33,061 bases of DNA from Leminorella grimontii ATCC 33999 = DSM 5078 (GTDB lineage: Bacteria > Pseudomonadota > Gammaproteobacteria > Enterobacterales > Enterobacteriaceae), in contig NZ_AUUA01000024.1 in NCBI RefSeq assembly GCF_000439085.1, positions 1-33,061 on the forward strand. The letters run 5' to 3'. The notes under the pieces were generated by a model that was given only the letters and a program-made list of their open reading frames with translations, made no database searches and was not told the DNA's origin. Positions 1 to 8,678 of this stretch are shown here, in pieces. The position numbers and the translations under genes were made by a program. How positions within the stretch are numbered: position 1 is the first letter of the stretch; each line of letters starts with the position of its first letter.

Positions 1-872
<872 letters not shown>

Positions 873-949
873 TTAACCAAGCAAAAGCTTGTACAACAAC
901 GGTATTGAGTTATAGAGGAAGTCAGGGGATAAAAACGGAGAAAGGAAAG

Positions 950-1025
950 TGGTGCTGATAGGCAGATTCGAACTGCCGACCTCACCCTTACCAAGGGTGC
1001 GCTCTACCAACTGAGCTATATCAGC
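950..1025 (-). tRNA. thrT: tRNA-Thr (anticodon GGT)
   Basis: A 76-base cloverleaf with an encoded CCA end (TGG at 950-952 on the plus strand). The anticodon loop reads CTTGGTAAG, so the anticodon is GGT. It is nearly identical to E. coli thrT from memory. It is the last tRNA of the operon and precedes tufB. Only 3 bases separate it from tRNA-Gly, so the two are processed from one precursor. Confidence 0.97.
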
Positions 1026-1028
1026 ACT

Positions 1029-1103
<75 letters not shown>

Positions 1104-1426
1104 AGTTCCGAACTCAGCGACCTGGTGCTTCAACACTCTAAACTCGGTGGTGGGGGAAGAATAACTCGATACGCTGCGATAACGCTTTGGGTGGAACACC
1201 CTCCGGGTAACTACCTGAGTAGTCGTTCTCGCCTTGCTGAGTGCTGAACTCCAACAGAGCTCTTACTCATCCCCTTTCAGGTGTCTTTTCAGACACTGTA
1301 TTAACGCCACTTCGCGTCAACACAATCAAGCTATATCGGTAAAGGACAATTTGTCGCTCTACCTTTCCAACAGGCGCTCCAGAATGAAGCTGCCTACCGG
1401 TTTTACCACATCGCTGTGGTGAATAA
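1104..1426 (-). other. Long tRNA-Tyr/tRNA-Gly spacer with a tRNA-Tyr 3'-end fragment
   Basis: This transcribed spacer is 323 bases long and has no convincing protein gene. Positions 1146-1162 repeat the 3' end of tRNA-Tyr (complement of 1428-1444) over 17 bases with one mismatch. Immediately downstream of the real tRNA-Tyr, 1405-1420 forms a perfect hairpin (ACCACA, loop TCGC, TGTGGT). E. coli carries comparable partial tRNA-Tyr 3'-end repeats after tyrT (the rtT repeats), so this may be a related RNA-processing spacer or the scar of a lost tandem tRNA-Tyr copy. A weaker hairpin lies around 1278-1298. The 62-residue open frame on the plus strand here has no ribosome site and is taken as chance. 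Confidence 0.6.
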
Positions 1427-1511
<85 letters not shown>

Positions 1512-1536
1512 TAATTTTCTTTTCTTGACGCTTGGC

Positions 1537-1612
<76 letters not shown>

Positions 1613-1626
1613 ATCAAGTGCTGCGC

Positions 1627-1655
1627 ATTCTAGGGAGACATGAAGCGCGATGCAA
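1627..1655 (-). promoter_or_regulatory. Promoter of the thrU-tufB operon
   Basis: On the minus strand there is a -35 box TTGCAT (1650-1655), a 17-base spacer and a -10 box TAGAAT (1627-1632). A GC-rich discriminator (GCGCAG) follows, the hallmark of stringently controlled stable-RNA promoters. AT-rich DNA with A and T tracts upstream (about 1660-1850) would suit the Fis/UP-element activation known for this operon in E. coli, but I did not identify individual Fis sites. Confidence 0.85.
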
Positions 1656-1957
1656 CAAAAAAATTCAGTTTAATGCGCTATCGCTCAATTTTTGGTCAAA
1701 GCAATCTTTTTTTCACCAACGAAGTATACATTGTAGCCAATTCCCACACCAAATTTGAAGAACTTTTAAACAGTTCTCAGACGACGACATTTCTTCTTCG
1801 TTTTTCATCGACTTTCAATAATTCGATCTATATCAAAGCGCCGCTCTTTTGCCCCTGCTATAAATTCGCCCGAACCAAAGTATGAACTTTTCATTAAAAG
1901 TTATGAGTCACGCGCGTTCATCACACCGCCCGGTTGACTAAAAGGAGCCGACTCCCT
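1656..1957. promoter_or_regulatory. Divergent intergenic region between thrU and the ABC transporter operon
   Basis: This AT-rich region carries the upstream activating DNA of the tRNA promoter on the minus strand and must contain the ABC operon promoter on the plus strand. A TATAAA at 1859-1864 could be a plus-strand -10, but I see no good -35 at the right distance. A perfect inverted repeat AACTTTT-CATT-AAAAGTT at 1885-1902 lies between that box and the gene and could be an operator. It does not fit the NikR consensus GTATGA-N16-TCATAC. A Shine-Dalgarno AAAGGAG lies at 1941-1947. The 77- and 81-residue open frames here overlap the tRNA and promoter and are not credible genes. Confidence 0.45.
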
Positions 1958-3529
1958 ATGAAAATAAAGCTCTCCTCTATGGCCATTTGCCTTACCGCTG
2001 CCCTTTCGCTCATTCCTGTAGCCGCATCAGAGGCCCACACGCTCAAGCTAGCCATTGGCGCAGAGCCGTCTGAAGGGTTCGACCCTCTGCTAGGCTGGAG
2101 CCACGGCAGCTACGTTTTACTACACGCTCCTCTTTTGCGGCAAAACGCCGATCTCACCTTTCGGCCTCTGTTGGCCGAAAGCTACTCGTTAAGCGATGAC
2201 GGCACGACCTGGACGCTTCGCCTGAAGCCTGACCTTAAGTTTTCCGACGGCTCGCCATTGACGGCGAGAGACGTTGCGTTTTCCTACAATCAGGCCGCCG
2301 TTAGCGGCGGTAAGGCCGATATGGGCAGCTTCAGCCTGGCCAAAGCGCTTGATGAGCGCACGGTCGCAATTACGCTGAAACACCCTGAAAGCACTTTTAT
2401 CAACGTACTCGGCGCGCTGGGCATCGTACCCGAAGCGAAATACGGAAAAAATTTCGCACAGTCCCCCATAGGTGCAGGCCCCTATCGGCTTAGCAGCATG
2501 CAGCCCGGCCAACAGCTAATAGTAGAAGCGAACCCTTACTACGCCGGGCAGAAGAACGATTTTGAAAAGCTGGTGTTCGTCTTTCTCGATCAGGACAGCG
2601 CCTACGCGTCGGCAGCCAGCGGCAGTCTGGATTTAATAAGGATCCCGCAAACGATGGCCAATCAGGCCGTGCCTAATATGAAGCTGTTGGTACAAAAGAG
2701 CGTGGAAAACCGCGGGATTATGTTTCCGATGACGCCGCCGGGGAAAAAGGACGCTCAGGGTAATGACGTAGGCAACGGCGTCACCGCCGACCCGGCTATT
2801 CGCAAGGCGATTAACTACGCTGTCGACAGGGAACTGCTGGCCACGCAGCTGCTGGACGGCCAGGCCCGCCCGGCCTTTACCGCCGTAGACGGCCTACCGT
2901 GGGACAATCCAAACGCCAAATTTAAAGACGGCGATCTGAACAAAGCCAAACAAATACTGGATCAGGCCGGATGGACGACTAAAACGCCGGACGGCATCCG
3001 GGAGAAGAACGGCGTTCAGGCCAAGGTCACGCTGTGGTACGCCAGCGGCGACAGCACGCGGCGAGATCTGGCTCAGGCGTTCAGCGCCATGATGAAGCCG
3101 CTGGGCATCGAGGTGTCGTTGAAATCGGGCAGTTGGGAAACCGTCGAACGCCATATGCATGCCAACCCCACGCTGTTTGGCTGGGGCAGCCTGGACCCAA
3201 TGGAGCTCTATCATCACTACGCCAGCAGGCTGGGAGGAGAAGGCTACTTTAACCCGGGCTACTATGCCAACGGCGTGGTAGACGAACGCCTGAAGCAAGC
3301 CGTTGAAGCGCCAGACTGGCAGGCAGCCATCCCCCTTTGGCAAAAGGTGGACTGGGACGGCGCGACCGGCGCCGGCGTACGAGGAGATGCCGCCTGGGTT
3401 TGGCTGCTAAACCTCAACCATACCTATCTGGTAAACCCCTGCGTCAGCCTGGGCGAAGGCGCGCCGGAAGCGCACGGAGACTGGACGGTCTTAAACAACC
3501 TCGACGGCTGGCGCTGGACCTGCAAGTAA
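1958..3529 (+). CDS. ABC transporter periplasmic solute-binding protein (SBP_bac_5; nickel/dipeptide type)
   Basis: A 523-residue periplasmic receptor of the DppA/OppA/NikA family (cluster C), which binds substrate and hands it to the permeases encoded downstream. Residues 1-27 form a Sec signal peptide with a hydrophobic core and AHT-type cleavage region. There is no lipobox cysteine, so the protein should be soluble. Family landmarks include the LAESYSLSDDGTTWTFRL-like stretch, FSDGSPLTARDV, IGAGPYRL and the late AIRKAINYAVDRE helix. The ATG at 1958 is chosen over an upstream TTG at 1934 because it follows AAAGGAG by 10 bases and gives a clean signal peptide. The stop overlaps the next start (TAATG). 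The sequence looks closer to the NikA/CntA/YntA-like importers than to E. coli DppA, and nickel hydrogenase genes lie 11 kb away, so nickel or a nickel chelate is my inference. Peptides remain possible. Confidence 0.85.
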   Translation: MKIKLSSMAICLTAALSLIPVAASEAHTLKLAIGAEPSEGFDPLLGWSHGSYVLLHAPLLRQNADLTFRPLLAESYSLSDDGTTWTLRLKPDLKFSDGSPLTARDVAFSYNQAAVSGGKADMGSFSLAKALDERTVAITLKHPESTFINVLGALGIVPEAKYGKNFAQSPIGAGPYRLSSMQPGQQLIVEANPYYAGQKNDFEKLVFVFLDQDSAYASAASGSLDLIRIPQTMANQAVPNMKLLVQKSVENRGIMFPMTPPGKKDAQGNDVGNGVTADPAIRKAINYAVDRELLATQLLDGQARPAFTAVDGLPWDNPNAKFKDGDLNKAKQILDQAGWTTKTPDGIREKNGVQAKVTLWYASGDSTRRDLAQAFSAMMKPLGIEVSLKSGSWETVERHMHANPTLFGWGSLDPMELYHHYASRLGGEGYFNPGYYANGVVDERLKQAVEAPDWQAAIPLWQKVDWDGATGAGVRGDAAWVWLLNLNHTYLVNPCVSLGEGAPEAHGDWTVLNNLDGWRWTCK

Positions 3530-4497
3530 TGACGTCGCGACCGTCGGTTTCGCTTAGGCTCATTTGCCTGCTGTTCACGGTAACGGCAGGTATTTTCATA
3601 TTGCTGAGCTTTTCACCGGTCGACCCCGTTCGCGCCTATATCGGCAACGATTTACTGCACGTTCCGCCAGAACAGTACGCGCAAATAGCCGCCCGCTGGG
3701 GGTTGGATCAGCCGCTTTGGCAGCGCTTTCTGCTGTGGCTAAAGCAGGCCCTTCAGGGTGATTTGGGGTACTCCATGGTCTACAACGCGCCGGTGGTTGA
3801 CGTCATCGCCCAGCGCTTCGCGACCTCTTTCGCCCTGCTGGCCGGCGCCTGGCTTCTTTCCGGCGTTTTCGGCATCGCGCTTGGCCTGACGGCCGGGCGC
3901 TACCTCAACCGCTGGCCGGATACGCTTATTCGCTCGCTCAGCTATCTTCTCTCGTCTTTACCTACGTTCTGGGTAGGCCTTTTGATGCTGGCATTTTTCT
4001 CCGTCAGGCTTGAGTGGGCGCCCATTTGCTGCGCCTGGCCGCCAGGGCTTACGCAGGAAGATGCGACGTTTGCCGAGCGGGTTCATCACCTGATATTGCC
4101 CACCCTCACTCTAAGCCTGCTCGGCGTCGGCAACATTGCGCTGCACACCCGCGCCCGCATTGAGCAGGCCAGCAGCAGCGAATTCATTCGCTATGCCTAC
4201 GCTCAGGGTGACGGCGGGTGGCCTATGCTCCGCTTTCACCTGCTGCGCCATGCCCTCACGCCGGCCGTCTGTCTCCAGTTCGCCTCTTTGGGCGAGCTGT
4301 TAGGCGGCGCGCTGCTGGCGGAAAAGGTATTCGCCTATCCCGGGCTCGGACAGGCTACGATCGACGCAGGGCTGCGTGGCGATGTCCCTCTGCTACTAGG
4401 GATTAGCCTGTTCGCCGCGCTGCTGGTCTTTATTGGCAATACGCTTTCTTCGTTAATCCTTAAGCACCTCAACGCGCCGCTGAGGAGGGAGGAATGA
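3529..4497 (+). CDS. ABC transporter permease, DppB/NikB type
   Basis: A 322-residue inner-membrane permease of the BPD_transp_1 family, first of the two channel subunits. It has an N-terminal membrane segment (about 10-30), a periplasmic stretch with the typical WGLDQPLWQRFLLWL signature, and then five membrane segments. The EAA-type loop (about residues 215-240, E-x-x-R-x-A-x-A-x-G-like) contacts the ATPase. The ATG at 3529 overlaps the TAA of the binding protein gene, which implies translational coupling. A longer upstream reading is out of frame with the binding protein and only overlaps it. The stop overlaps the next start as ATGA. It probably works with the next three genes as one importer. 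Confidence 0.88.
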   Translation: MTSRPSVSLRLICLLFTVTAGIFILLSFSPVDPVRAYIGNDLLHVPPEQYAQIAARWGLDQPLWQRFLLWLKQALQGDLGYSMVYNAPVVDVIAQRFATSFALLAGAWLLSGVFGIALGLTAGRYLNRWPDTLIRSLSYLLSSLPTFWVGLLMLAFFSVRLEWAPICCAWPPGLTQEDATFAERVHHLILPTLTLSLLGVGNIALHTRARIEQASSSEFIRYAYAQGDGGWPMLRFHLLRHALTPAVCLQFASLGELLGGALLAEKVFAYPGLGQATIDAGLRGDVPLLLGISLFAALLVFIGNTLSSLILKHLNAPLRREE

Positions 4498-5306
4498 GGT
4501 ATTCCCTTAACGGCGCAGCGCTGCGGCTTGCGCTAGCGCTAGCGATACTCGTTACCCTGCTCGGAGCGGGCGCCTACGCCCTAAATCAGGACATAACCTT
4601 AAACCTGCTCGCCCGCCGCGCCGCGCCCTCTTCCCAATTTTGGTTTGGAACCGACGGCCTGGGGCGCGACCTCTGGCTTCGCTGCCTTCAGGGCATGATG
4701 ACCAGCGTTCAGATTGGCGCTACGTCCGCCCTGCTGAGCGGGCTGATTGCGCTGGCCGTCGCCGCTACCGGCCAGTTCGGCAAAGTGCTGGAGCAGCTGG
4801 TTCAAATCTTAACCGATACCTTTATTGCCCTGCCTCACCTTCTGCTGCTGATCCTTATCTGCTTTACCTTCGGCGGCGGCAAGTGGGGCGTGATTCTGGC
4901 CGTTTCACTCACCCACTGGCCCAAGCTTGCGCTGATCCTGCGGGCCGAACTGATGCGCATTCGAACGGCGGACTACGTGCTGTTGGCGCGTCGAACGGGA
5001 TCGACGTACTGGCAGTGCTGCTACCGGCATTTTCTTCCCCTGCTGCTGCCCCAGCTCGTCGTCGGCATGCTGCTTATTTTCCCCCACGCGGTGTTGCACA
5101 GCGCGGGCCTGAGCTTCCTTGGATTCGGCCTGGAGCCTCACGAAGCCTCTCTGGGGCTACTGCTTTCGGACGCGCTGCGCTATCTGGCTAGCGGCGACTG
5201 GTGGCTGGCGTTTTACCCCGGCTTAACGCTGGTCGCGCTGGTGCTCACTATCGACCTGCTGGCACGCAGCCTGCAAAAGGTCTGGTTGAGGAGAACCTCA
5301 TGTTAG
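4494..5306 (+). CDS. ABC transporter permease, DppC/NikC type
   Basis: A 270-residue inner-membrane permease and partner of the preceding one. It shows the DppC/NikC opening with a single membrane helix, then the FGTDGLGRDLWLRCLQG motif (about residues 49-65) that marks this family, and about five more membrane segments. The LSFLGFGLEPHEASLGLLL motif near residue 205 is also typical. The start ATG overlaps the stop of the first permease by 4 bases, and a GGAGG lies just upstream. The 3' end overlaps the ATPase gene by 7 bases. It is slightly shorter than E. coli DppC (300) because of a short N terminus. Confidence 0.88.
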   Translation: MRYSLNGAALRLALALAILVTLLGAGAYALNQDITLNLLARRAAPSSQFWFGTDGLGRDLWLRCLQGMMTSVQIGATSALLSGLIALAVAATGQFGKVLEQLVQILTDTFIALPHLLLLILICFTFGGGKWGVILAVSLTHWPKLALILRAELMRIRTADYVLLARRTGSTYWQCCYRHFLPLLLPQLVVGMLLIFPHAVLHSAGLSFLGFGLEPHEASLGLLLSDALRYLASGDWWLAFYPGLTLVALVLTIDLLARSLQKVWLRRTSC

Positions 5307-6106
5307 AACTAAAAAACGTCACCCTGCTCCAGGGCAAACATCGCTGGCTGAGAAAAACGACGTTTGAACCGATGCTGAGCGATATCAACCTTACGCTTCA
5401 ACGTGGGGAGCTGGTCGCGCTGGTCGGCGGCAGCGGCGAAGGAAAAAGCCTGCTGTTGCAAAGCCTGCTTGGCCTGCTGCCTGACGCCATCAGCGCCCAA
5501 GGCCGCATCTTGCTCGATGGCCACGACGTTCCCCACGAGCGGCTGCAAGAACTAAGGGGGCGCGTTTTGGGCTATATTCCCCAGAGCGTCAGCGCCCTTA
5601 ACCCACTGATTAAAACCGGCAGGCAGATCCAGAGAGCCGCAGGCCTGAGCGGCGATATGCCCTGCAATGACGAGATAGTGGAGAGGCTGAAGCGCTATCG
5701 CCTGTCGCCCGACCTGCTCAATCGCTATCCCCTTTCGCTGTCCGGCGGTATGGCCAAGCGGGTGCTTGTAAGCTGCGCCACGTTGAGCCAGTCGCGCTTT
5801 ATTTTGGCCGACGAGATAACGGCCTGGCTTGACGAACGACATGCGGAAGTCCTGATGGGGCATCTAAAAACGCTTTGTGAGGAGGGCCGCGGGGTACTGT
5901 GGGTTACGCACGACCTGCATCTGGCTTCCCGCTATGCCAATAGAATCGCGGTTCTCCACCAGGGCGAACTTAAAGAGACGCTCTGCGCCCGCCAGCTTCG
6001 CAGCGGCGGCGGCAGCCCATGGATACAGTCGCTGTGGCGCTCGCTGCCGGAGTTTGATTTTTTCAACGAGCCTAAGGATAACGCGGTTCATGCTGCAAAC
6101 GCATAA
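5300..6106 (+). CDS. ABC transporter ATP-binding protein, NikD/DppD type
   Basis: A 268-residue cytoplasmic ATPase of the importer. Walker A is GGSGEGKS (43-50), the Q-loop glutamine is Q95, the signature is LSGGM (147-151), Walker B is FILADE (167-172) and the switch histidine is H204 in VTHD. All catalytic elements are present. The ATG at 5300 is preceded by GAGGAG and lies 7 bases inside the upstream permease. The in-frame upstream extension lies inside the permease gene and is rejected. Its 3' end overlaps the second ATPase by 17 bases. I infer it pairs with that ATPase as a heterodimer, as in Nik and Dpp systems. Confidence 0.88.
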   Translation: MLELKNVTLLQGKHRWLRKTTFEPMLSDINLTLQRGELVALVGGSGEGKSLLLQSLLGLLPDAISAQGRILLDGHDVPHERLQELRGRVLGYIPQSVSALNPLIKTGRQIQRAAGLSGDMPCNDEIVERLKRYRLSPDLLNRYPLSLSGGMAKRVLVSCATLSQSRFILADEITAWLDERHAEVLMGHLKTLCEEGRGVLWVTHDLHLASRYANRIAVLHQGELKETLCARQLRSGGGSPWIQSLWRSLPEFDFFNEPKDNAVHAANA

Positions 6107-6698
6107 TTTGAGCGTCCATCAGGGCGGCGCTGAGCTGTGGCGTTCGCTGAATTTGTCCATTGGGTCAGCGGAGCGGCTTGGCATTTTTGCGCCCAGCGGA
6201 TATGGGAAAACGACGTTAGGGCGAGTCCTGGCCGGCTGGCAGCGGCCGAGCGCAGGCGAAGTTATGTTGGACGGCGAGCCGCTTCCAGCCAGCGGCTACT
6301 GCCCGGTTCAACTGGTTCCTCAGCACCCTGAACGCACGTTTAACCCCGCGCGCACCGTCGGCGCTGCGCTGCGCGACGTTTGGCAGCCGGAGGAGGAATG
6401 GCTTGAAGCGCTGTCGCTCCATCCACGGTTGCTAACGCGTTACCCTGATGAGGTTTCCGGCGGAGAGCTGGCGCGCATTGCCCTGCTGCGCGCCCTGGCC
6501 CCCCAAACGCGCTACCTGATCGCCGACGAAATCACCGCCCAATTGGACCCTTTCATTCAGGCTAAAGTGTGGCGCTTTCTCTTAGAGATAAGCGACCGCC
6601 GCCCCTTGGCGATGGTCGTCATCAGCCACAGCCGCGCGCTGTTGAGAAACGTTTGCAGCCGCGTCTGGGAACCCGACTCGCGGGCAGCGGCCCGATAA
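6090..6698 (+). CDS. ABC transporter ATP-binding protein, NikE/DppF type, unusually short
   Basis: The second ATPase of the importer, 202 residues. Walker A is APSGYGKT (34-41), the signature is VSGGE (122-126), Walker B is YLIADE (142-147) and the switch histidine is H180 in VISHS. The usual NikE/DppF length is about 250-330, so this is a compact form. It ends soon after the H-loop and lacks the C-terminal oligopeptide/nickel extension. The reading frame is intact to a TAA, so I see a short protein rather than an obvious frameshift. It is the last gene of the operon. The start ATG at 6090 has no strong Shine-Dalgarno and probably depends on coupling to the upstream ATPase. Confidence 0.85.
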   Translation: MLQTHNLSVHQGGAELWRSLNLSIGSAERLGIFAPSGYGKTTLGRVLAGWQRPSAGEVMLDGEPLPASGYCPVQLVPQHPERTFNPARTVGAALRDVWQPEEEWLEALSLHPRLLTRYPDEVSGGELARIALLRALAPQTRYLIADEITAQLDPFIQAKVWRFLLEISDRRPLAMVVISHSRALLRNVCSRVWEPDSRAAAR

Positions 6699-6735
6699 TC
6701 CTTTAGAGCTTCTTCACATTTTGCCCTGTTGCTTC

Positions 6736-6763
6736 TTGTTCCAAAAGAATAAGATCCTATAGT
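6736..6763 (+). promoter_or_regulatory. Candidate sigma-70 promoter of atoSC
   Basis: A TATAGT -10 (6758-6763) lies 16 bases after TTGTTC (6736-6741), which keeps only the TTG of the -35 consensus. It is the best plus-strand candidate in the short gap between the ABC operon and atoS. The start of transcription would fall about 60 bases before atoS. I see no intrinsic terminator in this gap, so read-through from the ABC operon is possible. Confidence 0.35.
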
Positions 6764-6827
6764 CGTGGGCCAACGCTCTGGCGACACTTTAGTTACCTTA
6801 TCTCGAAGCACCAAGGACCCGGTTACC

Positions 6828-8678
6828 ATGCCTGCTTTTTTATCCACGGCCAAACGCGCTCTGTCGACATGTCTCCCACACACGCTGCGCAATAAAATGA
6901 TGATGCTGGCCATCCTGATGGTCACCGTGCCCACGCTGGTTATCGGCTATTTTGTTGAAACCGAGGGCAGAGACGCGTTGCTGGAAGAGAAAAGAATCAA
7001 GCTTTTCGCCGTCACTCACCTGTTGGACGAAGCGCTGGGAGACGATTTTCAGCGCTATGCCAACCTGTCGCGCGAAGACAGGATCCAGGCACTAAACCGC
7101 CTGCTGGCGCAGAGAACCGATCGGATCACCAAAGCATTTTCCGGCGTGGGGGCGGGCTACTATCACCGCGAACTCGACGCCATCGTGACCTACGGGCCGC
7201 AGGCGCAATACGGCTACGCCGTCGGCGTTTCCATCAAGCCGGACCACCCCGGCCGCGAGGTCATGGCCAGCGGAGAACCTCTGGTTAAGTGGGGTTCACA
7301 GGTGCGCGGCAACATCATGAACTCCATGATCCCGATTAAGCGGGAGGGTCAGGTCATCGGCTACATCTGGGCCAACGAGCTGTCAAACGACATTGACCGC
7401 CAAGCCTTGGCAATGGATATCAAAATCATGACGGTCATCGCCGTCGGCATGCTGCTCAGCGTTTGGCTTATCGCCGCATTTTCTCGCCGGTTCGCTTCCG
7501 ATATAGACACAATTAAGGCAGGGCTCAACGAACTTCCGTTAGATCTCAATACCGTCATTCCGCCGATGAAAGGAGAAATGGGGGAGATAGCAGGCAGCGT
7601 CAACGCCCTTTCTCGGGCGCTTCGAGAAGCCAAGACGCTCAATGAGCTTATCGTAGAAAGCGCAGCGGATGGGGTTATCTCTGTCGATATCAACGGCTGT
7701 GTCACCATGATAAACCCGGCGGGTGAAACCATCACCGGCTACAAAAAGAAAGAGCTTATCGGTCGCCCCTATGCCGAAATCTTCGTGCATACCGACTTCG
7801 ACAGTCCGGTGCTCGATACGCTGGAGCGCGGCATCGACCACGTCGCGCAGGAGGTCAACTTCCCGGGCAAGGGGCGTACTATTCAAATCAGCGTCAGCAC
7901 CAGCCAGCTGCACAACGCTCAGGGCGAAACCGTCGGCGCGCTGGTTATCTTCACTGACCTGACGGCGGCCAAAGAGGTTCAGCGGCGCATCGAACAGGCC
8001 GAGCGCCTCGCCACGCTGGGCGAACTGATGGCGGGCGTGGCCCACGAAGTGCGAAATCCGCTGACGGCCATCAGCGGCTTTGTTCAGCTGCTTAAAGAAG
8101 GGGAGCAGGACCCGCAGCGTCTTGAGTACACGCATATCGTACTCAAAGAGGTTCGCTCCATTAACCGCGTTATTCAGCAACTGCTGGACTTTGCCCGCCC
8201 TCGCCCAAGCCTTCACCAGAAAATCATGCTTAATCAGATTATTAACGAAAGCCTGATTTTAGTGAAAACCCGCGGGCTTGAGGCCAGAATCGACTTCCAC
8301 GTCAATTTGGATGCAGAGCTGCCGGAGATCCACGCCGACGCAGAGCTGCTTAAGCAGGTCATCCTTAACCTTCTGATTAACGCCGTCCAATCCATCAACG
8401 CCAAAGGGGAAATCGACATCTCTACGCGCACGCTCTCCGATGACAGGCAGGAAATCCGGATAAAGGACAACGGCTGCGGCATCCCTGACGCCATCAAGGC
8501 GAAAATTTTCGATCCGTTCTACACCACCAAGTCATCCGGAACCGGGCTTGGGCTTTCTATCAGCCAGCGCATCATTGCGTCCCACGGAGGTGATATCATG
8601 GTGGAAAGCGAACTCAACCGAGGCTCAACCTTTATTATTATTCTGCCGGTGACGCACAGCGAAGGAATCTTGCCATGA
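6828..8678 (+). CDS. atoS: Acetoacetate-responsive sensor histidine kinase AtoS
   Basis: A 616-residue inner-membrane histidine kinase (608 in E. coli as I recall) that phosphorylates AtoC in response to acetoacetate. It has a membrane segment at about 26-43, a periplasmic sensor region to about 199, a second membrane segment at 200-218, a HAMP-like linker, and a PAS domain at about 270-385. The HisKA H-box carries the phospho-accepting H406 in GVAHEVRNPLTAI. The catalytic domain follows, with DNGCGIPD (N/G1 box), FDPFYTTK and GTGLGLS (G2). The match to E. coli AtoS runs the full length. The ATG at 6828 follows AAGGA (6813-6817); the upstream in-frame start at 6765 lies close to the promoter and lacks a ribosome site. 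Its stop overlaps the atoC start (ATGA). Confidence 0.95.
   Translation: MPAFLSTAKRALSTCLPHTLRNKMMMLAILMVTVPTLVIGYFVETEGRDALLEEKRIKLFAVTHLLDEALGDDFQRYANLSREDRIQALNRLLAQRTDRITKAFSGVGAGYYHRELDAIVTYGPQAQYGYAVGVSIKPDHPGREVMASGEPLVKWGSQVRGNIMNSMIPIKREGQVIGYIWANELSNDIDRQALAMDIKIMTVIAVGMLLSVWLIAAFSRRFASDIDTIKAGLNELPLDLNTVIPPMKGEMGEIAGSVNALSRALREAKTLNELIVESAADGVISVDINGCVTMINPAGETITGYKKKELIGRPYAEIFVHTDFDSPVLDTLERGIDHVAQEVNFPGKGRTIQISVSTSQLHNAQGETVGALVIFTDLTAAKEVQRRIEQAERLATLGELMAGVAHEVRNPLTAISGFVQLLKEGEQDPQRLEYTHIVLKEVRSINRVIQQLLDFARPRPSLHQKIMLNQIINESLILVKTRGLEARIDFHVNLDAELPEIHADAELLKQVILNLLINAVQSINAKGEIDISTRTLSDDRQEIRIKDNGCGIPDAIKAKIFDPFYTTKSSGTGLGLSISQRIIASHGGDIMVESELNRGSTFIIILPVTHSEGILP

Noticed and set aside
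1640..1885. Short open frames over the tRNA operon promoter
   Set aside because: They overlap the promoter and tRNA-Thr region, lack ribosome sites and have no recognisable features.
1883..1906. NikR operator upstream of the ABC importer
   Set aside because: GTATGA is followed at the right distance by TATGAG and not by TCATAC, so the required inverted half-site is missing.
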